Below are positions 11,101 through 31,185 of a stretch of 64,000 nucleotides of DNA, piece by piece. This DNA is from Carnegiea gigantea (Eukaryota; Streptophyta; Magnoliopsida; Caryophyllales; Cactaceae). The position numbers were made by a program, and so were the translations under genes. The DNA lies in assembly GCA_029747015.1 (NCBI GenBank), contig JAKOGI010000815.1:186001-250000 (forward strand), in the 5' to 3' direction. The notes beneath the pieces were generated by a model. The model saw only the letters and a program-made list of their open reading frames with translations, searched no databases and had not been told where the DNA came from. How positions within the stretch are numbered: position 1 is the stretch's first letter; each line of letters begins with the position of its first letter.

Positions 11101-12188
11101 AGTTTGTTGAATTTATTTTCTTCTCTGCATTTTGGGATTCTGTTGTCTAGAAGTTGGATAGCGAACTATTTAGTCAATTGTATAGTATGAATATGTGTTT
11201 TGGACATAATCACTTGTATTTTTAAGAATTTTGTATGTAAGTAAATTCATTTACATATTTTGACTAATGCAAAATTACCAATATTTTAAGGATTGATGCT
11301 ATTGACCCAGCACTGAGAAGAGCAGGACGCTTTGATGCTGAAATTGAGGTTACAACTCCTAATGAGAATGAGCGCCTAGAAATATTAATGGTAAGCTTGA
11401 ACATTCATTAAGTACAAACTGTCTGCTGTATGTCTTGAATGCTAACTATAGATCACTGGACATTTCTTTTCTCATACACAAACTGTTTGACTGGTGATTT
11501 TGCCAATTCATTGCTGTTGAATCATACAGGTTTCTTGTTTTGCAGCTGTATACTAAGAAGCTTCCACTTAATCCTGATGTTGATTTGCAAGCAATAGCTG
11601 CTTCATGTAATGGATATGTGGGGGCTGATTTGGAAGCTTTATGCCGTGAGGCAGCCATGTCTGCCATGGATAGGTCAAGAGATGAAAATAAAGATGATGG
11701 CATGTGGTGCATTACTATGCAGGACTGGACTAAGGCACGAGGTGTAGTCGGTCCTAGCATAACTAGAGGTGTCACAGTGGAGATTCCAAAGGTGTCTTGG
11801 GATGACATTGGAGGACTAAATGATTTGAAGGTCAGTCTAGTCAACTTCAGGTATCTGCTGGACAGTTCATCCTTCTATGTTGATTTTCTGGACAACTGAC
11901 AAGGCGAATCGATGGCAATTTTTCCAGCTTGGATTATATTGAACTAAAGTCGAAAACAGAAAAAGAATCCCCTCCCAAAAAAAGGAAAATTAAATAACAA
12001 ATTGAGCCGCCAACTTCCAAGTGCGGAAGGATGTGGTATCTTGGAGTTCAGAAGTTATATATTGTGATATTATTCTCCTATGCAGTTTTAATTGTTCCTT
12101 CTATGTTGTTTAGTTTCACATCCTTCTATCTGTATCCGACTCATATTCGTGTCTGTCCATGCCTTTTTCTTTTGATAAGGAAAAACTA

Positions 12189-12263
<75 letters not shown>

Positions 12264-15200
12264 GTGTCTGTCGATACTCATGAATTGCCAGCATTAACTC
12301 TCAACTATTGACATTTGTTGGACGCATTTTTGTGTTATTGTTGCAAGCAATACCTTGGTAATCCCTTAATCTTGCTGATGTTTCTTTGCAGAAGAAGCTT
12401 CAAAGGGCAGTTGAGTGGCCTATTAAACATTCTGCTGCATTTTCAAGGATGGGTATATCCCCCTTTCGTGGGATTCTTCTACACGGACCACCAGGGTGCT
12501 CAAAAACAACCCTTGCTAAAGCTGCAGCTCATGCTGCTCAAGCTTCATTTTTCTCACTGAGGTGAGAGTGATACTCTATTTTTGACGCGGATGCTTACAT
12601 TACATGGAAAAATAATAATTAAAAAAAATATGGATGCATCTTGGAGGGGCTGATAAGCTGGCTGCATCCATCCTTCCAGTGTGGAGGTTGATGCCCTTCC
12701 TTGCTTACACCATCTACTTCTAGCAGGAAGCTTTTTGAAATTCTGAATGTCTTTTTGTGTGCGTTTGATGTCCATGACGCACTCTTAGGAGCAAGTCAAT
12801 TCCACTGCCAGTCAGAATTGCCATTCCTCTTTTCTCGCATGATCCTTGTGGGACACCATTGTACTGCACAACTTCTGAACTTGCCATCTTCTTGCTGTTA
12901 AAGATTTGGACATATATGGAGTCTTATTTTAATAATTTATACCACACAGTGGTGCAGAATTATACTCAATGTATGTTGGAGAAGGTGAGGCTTTGTTGCG
13001 GAACACTTTCCGGAGAGCACGGCTTGCAGCACCTAGCATTTTATTCTTTGATGAAGCTGATGTTATTGCAGCAAGGAGGTTGCTATCCTCTCTCTCCCGT
13101 CCTCCCCCCCTCCCAAAAAGGGTTTGTTTGTGGGTATTGATCAACAATCTGTCTCGCTTTATTGTGTTAATATCTTGCCTGTAGATTTCCCTCTCTTAGA
13201 TAGTTCAGTTAGTCTATTTAGTGCTACTAAAATGTTCTTGTGTTAGATATCTCTTGATAATAATTCTATCTGGGACACCCCCTCCCACGTGTGACTGAAT
13301 TTCATGGCCAGGTTAAAAGAATAAGTTGTTTCAATCAATAGACAATAACACAGGCGCAAACAAGGAGGTCAAGATAATGATCTTGGCATCAGCTTTTCCT
13401 GTCCTTGGTTCTGCTTCCTATAATGGTGTTCGTTTTAACTCCCCCCCCCGCCCCCCGAACAATTTCCCCTTTTTTTTGGGGGGGGGGGTTGGGGGCGGTG
13501 AAGGTGGTGTGAGGAAAGCTTTAACAAAATTATAACTAGTAATATGCCCTACTGTGAAGCCCTTGGCTTCAATGCCTGTTGTTTGTAACTTTCCTTAATG
13601 ATTCGGTAATTCAATACATTTTATTCACGGGTTTACATAGAGGCATGTTTTTAGAAACTTTTATGCTCTGCAAATATTTTTCCTGCTCTCTGAACTGTGT
13701 TCAGACTTCAGTGAGCTATTCTGAATAATTTTGGTACCTTTTTGTTTGCTGTTGCCTGGCTGTACACAACTTAAGCTAGGTTCCGTTGTAGCTGATGGAA
13801 CTGTGCTTCTGATGTGTCAGGAACTTACTGTGAACTTTCCATCAGTGTCCCATGAATATAGGAGCATACAACCGCTTAAATTGATTCTTTTCCAAATGTT
13901 CAATTATGTCGATGGCTCATTGTTGGGATTTTCTCTCTTTCCTTGTTTTTTTTTTTTTTTTTTTTTTTAAACCCCAACAACTATGCATTGGGCAGAGGTG
14001 AGAGTTCAAATGGCAATAACTCAGTTGGAGAGAGGCTTCTATCCACGCTGCTGACTGAAATGGATGGCTTGGAGCAGGCAAAAGTGTGTATTAATTCTTG
14101 GACTCTATTTATTCTGAGCGTCTGCACAAAATGACTCACAAATTTTTTTTTTCCTGGCCAGTATTTAGTTCATTTCTGAACGATGACTTAAGATAGACCT
14201 CCATGTTATTGTCTTTTTCAGGGAATACTTGTGTTGGCTGCAACAAATCGACCTCATGCAATTGACCCCGCACTCATGCGTCCGGGTCGCTTTGATTTGG
14301 TAACCATATTTGTTACGTGGTCATGCAAAGACATGCTGCATTAGTTGTCTGGCGTAGCAATTACGTTGTTTTTTATAAAACACAAAAAGGAAGTAATTGC
14401 ATTGTCGATCAATGCAAGATAACGAGGGCCAAATTCTCACTGTCAAGGTACATCCACATTTTGGGTTCAAGTGCAGCTTGGCACCCGCTGCCTCGTAAAA
14501 GGAGTTTTGCAGGGGCGAGCTTGGGGGTTTTGAGGGTGAAACTGAAATGTTCCTCTACTGTTTTGAGATTAGATTACCATGATGTCTTGACGTGCAGGAT
14601 GATAAATGCTGCTTTGCTATATAAGTGTGTTTCGAGAGGGTTATTGTTGATCAGATGCATCTACAATAGTTCCAAGTGACATATGGCACTTCCCATTGTG
14701 GCAGGAATGTCGGATGCCTCAAGGATTGTTTTAGCCATGGGAATGGGCTAGCAGAGATTTGGGGATGAACTAGTGTCTAGTCTCATTACTTGTATAGCTA
14801 CAGTTGAATGGCTTTGTAATGAGTGAGAATTAACAGAAACAATGAGTACTTCCGTGCACCTATGACCTAACAAAAGATCAGCGAGTTTGGATCCTGCTAC
14901 AATCAAGCTTGGGAAGTCCATATAAATGCAACGTTAGCCGTTTCAAGCGAAAAAAGCTGTTTCTTTTTTTTTTGGGGGGTTTTTTTGGGGGGGCGGGGGG
15001 GGCGAAGCAATATTCAAAGGAAATTTCAAGGATTTGAAAACAGGTTGAAATTGGTATGACTTGTTAGTGGTAGACATTATGGGGCCTGGTCTACTTGAGC
15101 TCTTGCAGGATTCCGTGGCCACAAATTTAGACATGTTCCTTTTTGGAACCTGAACTTTGGTGAATGGGTAGAACTTGTACAGTTACCCCTTCCCGGGTAC

Positions 15201-16137
15201 ATCCTTAGCTCCTTAGTCATTAGTCATAAAACTTTGAAATGCTTTAGAGGGACATGTAGTTGGCATGGCTTATCCCAGCTGCAGCACTTGGGCAGCAACA
15301 CCCAGTGAAGAACCCACCATAGCTGGGACTTCTGGACGCCGTTTCCAGCGCTTGTAATCAATAGGAACGATAGATCATATGGGCCCAAACACTGGGTCAA
15401 TTTTCATGTAATATTACAGGTATTCTTGGGTTATTGCTGTAGGGGATTTGCTAACCTCATCTGCGAAAGGCTTTCCTAAAATGTATTCCTAGTGCCAAAG
15501 CCTAATCTAAAGAATTCATGGCCTCAATATTAACAGCTGGGCTAAGAGCTGATTGGCTCAAAGGCATTCTTGTTGCGAATAGATGAAACAAGCTTGTATC
15601 GATTTTATAAGATGTGTTAGAACTTGTTTTGCTATCTCCTGTCTCCTAAAAACTTCTGTTTTCCAGGTACTCTATGTGCCCCCTCCCGATCGGGAAGGCA
15701 GATACGAGACACTGCGTGTACATACAAGGAACATGAATCTGGGGCCTGACGTCGATCTCAAACGAATAGCAGAGGAGACCGACCATTTCACAGGGGCAGA
15801 ACTTGAAGGCCTCTGCAGAGAAGCTGGAATTGTCGCTTTAAGGGAGGACATAAATGCAACTGTTGTGTGTGATCGGCATTTCCAGACTGTGAAGAAGTCA
15901 CTGAAACCGGCATTGACGAGGGAAGAAATTGATTCATACTCCAGCTTCATGAATAGCTCGTCTTTAAGACTATATCAGGTCAAGCACAGAGCGGAATATC
16001 CCAGCGAAAGCACCGTGAAATTGTCTGTTTCTTTAAGCAGATCCACAATTGTTGTTCTGAGCTTGGTAGCAGTTGCTGCTGCCAAGTTTTTCCCTTGGCG
16101 TATAGTTGGGAGTGCATCAGAGACAGTTGCCACGTGA
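8125..16137 (+). CDS. CDC48B: CDC48B-type tandem AAA ATPase, 12 exons
   Basis: Exons: 8125-8286, 8385-8429, 9320-9375, 9503-9652, 10126-10230, 11291-11390, 11546-11830, 12392-12561, 12950-13078, 13996-14083, 14222-14299, 15667-16137; all GT-AG, giving 612 aa. Arabidopsis CDC48B is about 600 aa. Such proteins are hexameric ATPases that remodel or unfold protein complexes; the exact role of CDC48B is poorly known. Domain D1: Walker A GPPGTGKT at 63-70, Walker B VIFIDEID at 122-129. Domain D2: Walker A GPPGCSKT at 333-340, Walker B ILFFDEAD at 388-395. Each has an arginine-containing sensor segment ([24 protein letters not shown]). D1 starts almost at once, so the N-domain that binds cofactors in p97 is absent. 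The C-terminus carries a hydrophobic stretch (about 583-598). Intron 1 starts with a CT repeat, intron 7 holds a long TA repeat, and intron 10 is 1.4 kb with T/G tracts. Confidence 0.93.
8287..8317 (+). repeat. (CT)n microsatellite in CDC48B intron 1
   Basis: A run of CT units begins right at the first splice donor of CDC48B (exon end CTCCAA, intron GTATCT). Its position inside the 98-bp first intron means length changes alter the intron and not the protein. Confidence 0.85.
12197..12261 (+). repeat. (TA)n microsatellite in CDC48B intron 7
   Basis: About 32 uninterrupted TA units between exons 7 and 8. It is likely to be length-polymorphic. Confidence 0.95.
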
Positions 16138-16597
16138 ACTCTTCATGCATCTGTGCTAGGCATTTGGGTGTTGTGAGCTTATGCACATAGGATGTATGTT
16201 TTGGACTACATTAATATAATTATCGATGTTATGTTTTTTGAAAAAGAAAAGAAAAAACTATGTCACTTAATCTTCGTTATGAAAAAACCATTGAGTTATT
16301 TATAGTAAAATATTTGAATTCCAAATATTGTAGTATGATGTGTACGCATGTAAATTGTCTACGTTATTTAGTTCACAATTCAACATTTTCAGAAAATAAT
16401 ACGTCTTCATAATATCCCATAAATTGAATTGATAGTCAAATTATTGGCTGGATGACTTGTTTTACTGATTTTATGGAAAACAAATTGGTTAAGTGAATTT
16501 TCTCTTGTCTCTGTTTTATCATCTCTCTAACGTCTTAATTGACTAGAATTTTTTAAGAATATAAATTATATGTCAATTTCAAGTTTATAGAAACTAT
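16138..16597. other. CDC48B 3' flank
   Basis: Sequence after the CDC48B stop codon, probably the 3' UTR and then AT-rich spacer. AATATAAT-type motifs near 16211 could serve as a poly(A) signal, but I cannot fix the end of the transcript. Confidence 0.5.
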
Positions 16598-16934
16598 TAG
16601 GGGTGGACAATGGCCCGTTTACAAAGTAGGTCGGATTGGTCATGGTAGGCCCACTAAGTATTTGAGGCGGGCTGAGCCTTTTATGGAAACAAATGGCCCA
16701 GCTTGGATTGGTCTATGGGTGATCCACTTTTGGCATGTTTTAAAATGGAATAAACTTGCACAAAAAAACTTTGTATAATTATTATTATTATGTATAAAGT
16801 ATTGACAATAAGTTTTATTAATGGTAGAATGTAAATTAATATGGCAAGTGGGTTGAAAAAACAACGGGTTGATCATATGTTAAAAAGGTCAACCCTCTTA
16901 GCTTAATGAATATTTGACCTGTTGCCCACCCATA
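16598..16934. mobile_element. hAT-like MITE
   Basis: The left end TAGGGGTGGACAATGG and the right end, read on the other strand, TATGGGTGGGCAACAGG form imperfect terminal inverted repeats of the TAGGGGTGG type common in plant hAT derivatives. The flanking 8-mers GAAACTAT (16590-16597) and GATACCAT (16935-16942) agree at six of eight positions, consistent with an old 8-bp target duplication. The 337-bp body has no coding potential. Confidence 0.72.
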
Positions 16935-17070
16935 GATACCATATATGATGTTTTTCTTATCCTCAAAATCCGCCCTTATAATCCCTTAAATAATAAGACC
17001 TATTGCCATAGCATGTCGCTCGCAAAATACATTACATCACTTGAATCTGTTCCATATCTGTAACGTAAGA

Positions 17071-17446
17071 GCATGTACAGCGGCTTCCGCACGAGGCAAA
17101 AAGAGGAGAGAAAAGAGGGGCTGAGGCAAGCAAAAGGCTCCAATGGCCGCCTCATGGCCCGTGCCTCTCGAGGAGGCTTGCGTTACCGAGGAAGCTCCCG
17201 TGCTTCAGCTGGCTTTTTCTATTTTTTTAAATATTTTTAATTAGATTTTCTTTTTTTTAACTTTTAAAATAAAATTGTGTGTTGTAAAGTGGAACCATAA
17301 ATATTGTTTTATTTAATGAGCCAAAGCAATGAACCTTTTATTATAGAAAGTGAGAATTATAAGCTAAAAAATCAAATCATAAATTAATATGGTAGGAATA
17401 GGTTCCTATTAATAAGTCAAAAAAATGACTCACTCCTGAAAATCCT
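17071..17446. mobile_element. MITE, GCAxTCxCAACG family, copy 1 (RID1 promoter)
   Basis: This ~375-bp block is homologous to 48030-48420 and 50620-50965. Shared features are a GC-rich left part with GAGGCAAAAAG and CGAGGAGG, an AT-rich middle with AAAATAAA and ATAAATATTxTTTTATTTxATGA, and a right end with AATAAGTCAAAAAAATGACTCA. The left end GCATGTACAGCGG and the right end on the other strand form poor inverted repeats. It ends about 165 bp before the RID1 start codon, so it lies in the promoter or 5' leader of that gene. Confidence 0.7.
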
Positions 17447-17609
17447 CTGACAATACAAACGCTGGGCTGGGTTAAGGACTCAAGGGATTGTAGGGGTGAA
17501 ACTTAAATAGTTGGAAATTCAAAAACCTGCTTAGTCCGTACTGTTGTTCATCCTTTGTTCAACTTTCAACCTCAACCCCCTCAGTTTGCGGCCGCAAGAA
17601 GCCGGGGGA

Positions 17610-26979
<9,370 letters not shown>

Positions 26980-27647
26980 CATTTTCTGTATCACATAGAG
27001 TGAGGTAAGAACTGTGTTTATGTTACCGAACTTAAAAGCTGTTTGGCCTTCGATTGTGCATAATTCTACAAATAGATGCTAATTCTAGAATTTTTAAATC
27101 TGCTCCTCTGTTTGTCCCCCCCCCCTTTCCTTTTTTGGAGTGCTCCTCATTGTGCATGATTATGTGACGCCTTTGTGTCCATCAGTACGACCAACGGGTG
27201 CCACCACAGGTGCAATATGTTTCCCTCTTATTGCTGGGGCTAATTGATGGATCCAATGTTTGAACATAATGATATGGGTGAATTAAACCCTAAAGAGAGT
27301 GCCTCTCTGTACATGCTCTAGACGCTAGGGCCATTCTCGGATTATTGTTTTCACAGGAGTCCTTCCTATTGTGCCTTTAAGACTGTTCATTATGTGCATG
27401 GGCACTTGCACGCATATGTGATCTGCCTCTCCAATTAATTTGTTAAACTGCACTTCAAATTTTTTGTCATCTTGCCTTTTCACTCTGTTTTTGGCCTTTT
27501 CCTGATCTCTCATTCATGGAGAGACTGCTGGATTGTATTGCTTTGCATCATTCTACTTTAGCTCCACGTGCTGGCTGCTAATTGTGAATCTGGGATACTT
27601 GTGAGGGTGCTGCCAGCCTCTGGACCTCTTCAGCTGAAGTTGACATG
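26980..27647 (+). other. RID1 3' flank
   Basis: Sequence after the RID1 stop codon. A donor-like GAGGTAAGAA at about 27001 raises the possibility of an intron in the 3' UTR. A C-run at 27117-27126 and no supported coding sequence. Confidence 0.45.
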
Positions 27648-27995
27648 GATTATGTCGGGTTTCAGCAGGATTCCAATTTGGGTATGACCTGTGGTGCAGT
27701 CTATGAAAACTACATTCCGGTATCGCCGTCAGATAGAATGCGAGCTTCTCTGATGTGTGATGAACATCAACCACCAACAGAAATTGGAAGCAATGATGAT
27801 TTTGTTGGGTTTTGACAGGATCCCAATTTGGGTCTGACCTGTGGTGCAGTCTATGAAGACTACATTCTGGTATCTCCGTTATGCAGAGTCTGGGCATCCT
27901 TGACGGGTGATGAACATCAACTACAAGCAGAAAGCGGAAGCAATGATGTTGATGATCTTTTTTCATACAATACCATAACATTATCATCAGTGTAA
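27648..27995 (+). repeat. In-frame 150-bp tandem duplication, protein-like
   Basis: The unit starting GATTATGTCGGG at 27648 recurs as GATTTTGTTGGG at 27798, exactly 150 bp later, so the reading frame is kept. Both units read a similar peptide: GMTCGAVYENYIPVSP in the first, GLTCGAVYEDYILVSP in the second. A TGA (27814-27816) near the start of unit 2 separates them, and unit 2 then stays open to a TAA at 27993-27995. The frame opens upstream after a stop near 27582. I do not recognise the peptide. It may be part of the RID1 3' UTR, a lost exon, or a decayed small gene. Confidence 0.7.
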
Positions 27996-28476
27996 AAGTT
28001 GGCAGATATTTGATATTTACGGAAGGCAGCTGCAAAACATTTATAAAAGAAATCTGAAATATGATCTGAGATTTTGTAAGCTGTGGGGCTTAAGGAACGC
28101 TTTCTGGGTAGATTTTTTTACAATTGTAAAAGAAAATAGGATCAATTTTGGATAAGATAGGAGCCGGCGATGAACGCGTTGTGTACATGGCTACTTTCGT
28201 TTTTGCCGGTGAAGAGTTCTCCATACTATGGTTTCGTGTGATGAACTAGTGTTAGAGTGGGTTAGAATTGGCCTTTTTTTAACTTGTTTTGAAGAAGTTT
28301 GCATCATTGATAAGCAATACTTTCTTTTGCTGATTAGATCAATTTTCAGTGGCTATAAGTGATAATTGTATAAATCTAGATATTCAAAAATCTTGTCCTT
28401 CTACAACAAGTCAATATTTTACCTAAAAAATGTTTCCATGGCAATCATTTTATTATTTTTTTTTTCAATGAAACAA
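27996..28476. other. Intergenic DNA, no gene seen
   Basis: AT-rich spacer between the 150-bp duplication and the next MITE-like repeat. It contains no supported frame. Confidence 0.5.
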
Positions 28477-29250
28477 GGACTCGTTCTTTTCGTTGGAAAA
28501 TATGAGTTGGTAAATGGATAAAGTTGGTCGAGATTGATAAAAGTGAGTTGAAGTGGATTGAAGTAGGCTGAAGTGAGCTTAGTTTAAAAAAGCCCGCCTG
28601 AAGCCCGCCTACGTGAGCCTCAGCGTGAGGCTACCGGGTCAACACCTCAAACGGGATGAGTTGCGCCTCAAGGATGCGAGGCTATATCTCCCCTTTTTTC
28701 TTCTTTTTCTTAGCCTTGCCTTTACCTTTTTCTTCTTTTCATTCCTTGGGAGCTAAAAGGTGAGCTAAAATTGTACTGTAAACACGCGCATTGGGGGAAC
28801 TACGATGATAAGATAACATGTCTTATGACTATTTGCGGTTTTAGTAGTCATATTGATGTCTAATCACATTTTTAATGCATTTATCTAACTTGTTTCTACA
28901 AAATTTACTTTGTGAAATATGAAATACTTAAAAATATTTAGCATATAAGTGCGTCTCGCATCTATGATGCATGCGCTTTCGCCTCGCACCTTGCGCTTTA
29001 CGCTTTAGGACCTTATGCGCCTCAGTGCGACTCGCGCTTTTTAAAACTAAGGAAGTGAGTTGAAGTTGGTTAAAATTTTTTTTATATGATTGGTAGAAGT
29101 TAAAATAATGGGAGTGGACCAAAATTAGTTGAAGTTGGTTGAAATTGATGTTTTTTATTGAAATTAGTGAAGTGGGTTAAAGTGAGTTGAAGTAGATTGA
29201 AATTGATTAAAGTTGATAAATTGAAATTTACCCACAAAAAGAACAGGGCC
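28477..29250. repeat. MITE-like repeat, GTTCTTTT family, copy B (host of nested element)
   Basis: The left end GGACTCGTTCTTTTCGTTGG and the right end, on the other strand, GGCCCTGTTCTTTTTGTGGG are inverted repeats of the same family as copies A and C. The interior outside 28578-29051 consists of TTGAAGTGGGTT-type degenerate units. Without the nested insertion the copy is about 300 bp, like copy C. Confidence 0.72.
28578..29051. mobile_element. Nested hAT-like MITE with perfect 8-bp duplication
   Basis: A 474-bp element inserted into copy B. Both ends begin CTTAGTTT when read inward (left CTTAGTTTAAAAAAGC, right on the other strand CTTAGTTTTAAAAAGC). The 8-mer GAAGTGAG occurs directly before (28570-28577) and directly after (29052-29059). 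An 8-bp duplication plus short inverted ends suggests hAT. The parts next to each end are GC-rich with palindromic GCCTCAGCGTGAGGC and GCGCCTCA-type motifs. No coding capacity. Confidence 0.85.
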
Positions 29251-31185
29251 TAAGTGGGAGAGATTGAAGAGGAACACACTTCCTATAGAATTGTGATTTG
29301 CTATTTTTCAATTTGAAATAAAATTTATGTGTAAAGAACGGATAGTATATATAATACAGGAGATGACATTTCAAACGAGCAGCCGAGGCAGTAAATCTCG
29401 ACAATCAGAAGACAACTCACAACCCATTCATACATGGGGATGTCAGAAGATTTGCTAAATTTGTAGACTAAATAATTTAGTCCGCCTTTGAACCCAATTC
29501 TTGTTGCCACCATGTTTTGCTGTTGAGCTTAAAAAGCATATGATTGTGACGTGACAGCCACTCAGGCAGTCTTCACACTCTCAGTTACTACGATCACGTT
29601 TTCCGTTGCTGTTCCGACCTTTTTCATCTCTTTTTCAACTTTTTTTTATACACCCACTAACTTAATCATTGGCCTAATAAGGCCAACTTCTTCTGGCATA
29701 CAAAATCCCATCTCAGATCTTTGCCCCACATGTGCAGCTAGTCTACCTTTCTCATACAAAACTCCTTATTTACTTGCTTCTTCTCACTCCTATCCCATTT
29801 CAGATCTGCCCACCAGTGCCCAGGTACCCAATTCCTACTCCCTAATTTCTCTGATTTTTGACCTATCAGAATCTGTCAAATGGGATTTCTTTTGTGAATC
29901 GGCGGTTCTCATTTTGCTTCTGTTTGCTCTGATTAGCTAGTTGTTTTTCTTTTATTTTTGTGATGGGATGATTATTCGTGGGTATAGCTTGTTTGTGTAA
30001 TTGGTGTCTCAAGCACAATGAAGTTAATATTTTTTCGGATGTTATTGGTTTTTCCCCACTGACCAACTGATAGTGCTTTGTTACGTACTTTGGGATTTGT
30101 CAAAATCCATCAAATGGGCTCGCTAGGTTTGCAATAACGTTCTAGTTTTGCTAATTTTTTGCTTTAATTAGCTAGTTGTTTTGTTTTGATTAGCTTGTTT
30201 ATGTAGTTGTGATCCCAAGACTGATGAGGTTAATGATCCTGAGATGCTCTTGTTTTTTCCATTGCCAACTGGTAATCCTTTGTTACATTTCCTTTCGGCT
30301 TAGTGTTTATAGCGATGCGTCATGTTGCTTCTTTGGATAAATGAATTGTGGGAGAAAGAATGGGGAGTGATCTTGGATGGAAAGTAAAACTATTAACATT
30401 GTTTGGGGGTGTTGCAAGAGGAATGAAAGATCTAAGAGACTACAAGAGGGATCTGACAAACCTACTCGGTTTATTTATTTTGTTTTGGTTGAAAGCTTGT
30501 TATAAAACAAAGGAACAAGTTATCTTTGTGATCCGTTGATCTTTTTTGACCTTCCAATCCTTCTTCCCTCTCTTCTAGAACTTGGATAAGGATCCACTCT
30601 CATATAATCATATTTCGTGATTCTGTAGTGTAATTCCTATGTTTTCCTTGTGGGTCGTGGATAGATTGTGGAGAGTAGGAACTGGATGTGATTGCATGAT
30701 CCAGACACCCATCACCCTTTTGCATCATAATTTGTGTGTCCCAGCCGTGTCCTGTATTGGAAGAAAAATGGATGTTTCTGAATGCAAATGTGTGTTCCTT
30801 GGGCATTGTCCGCTTACGCTTTTTGTATTAAGTTGGTAGTCATTGGGTTGTTGATATGCCACTGCAGCATTAGTCAGTTGGTGGATCATGAATGTGACAC
30901 TCTCAACTCTGGAGCTTTGGCCATATTTGAGGTGTACAATTGTCACGTACTATCTGAGTGAGCAAGGGTACTTGGGTATGAAATGATTATGAATGACAGA
31001 GGTCTTTAGCAGCCTTTTACTAATCCAACTGCTGTTGTAGTCTCGTGGCAGTATTTAGACTTGGTTCTGCTGCTTTTCATGATGCCATCGCCCTATTTTT
31101 TCTTGTTGGGTCTTTCATGTTGACCTTGTTCTATTCATAAGTGACAACTTGATAAAAGATTGCTCATTTCAGGAGGTTAGCAGCT
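29251..31185 (+). other. SPIRAL1-like upstream region
   Basis: No coding gene is supported. A pyrimidine-rich region at about 29560-29830 followed by GCCCAG/GTACCC (donor-like, 29822) and an acceptor TCATTTCAG at about 31171, just before the start codon, suggest a 5' UTR exon and a ~1.3-kb leader intron for the SPIRAL1-like gene. The 129-residue frame at 29551-29940 has no motif and is probably leader sequence. Confidence 0.45.

Noticed and set aside
27553..28035. 160-residue minus-strand frame with repeated VVDVHH-type segments
   Set aside because: The repetition is the shadow of the 150-bp duplication. The plus-strand reading has more conservative replacements between the units, so I kept that one.
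29551..29940. 129-residue plus-strand frame
   Set aside because: No motif; Ser/Thr/Phe richness from pyrimidine-rich DNA. More likely the leader region of the SPIRAL1-like gene.
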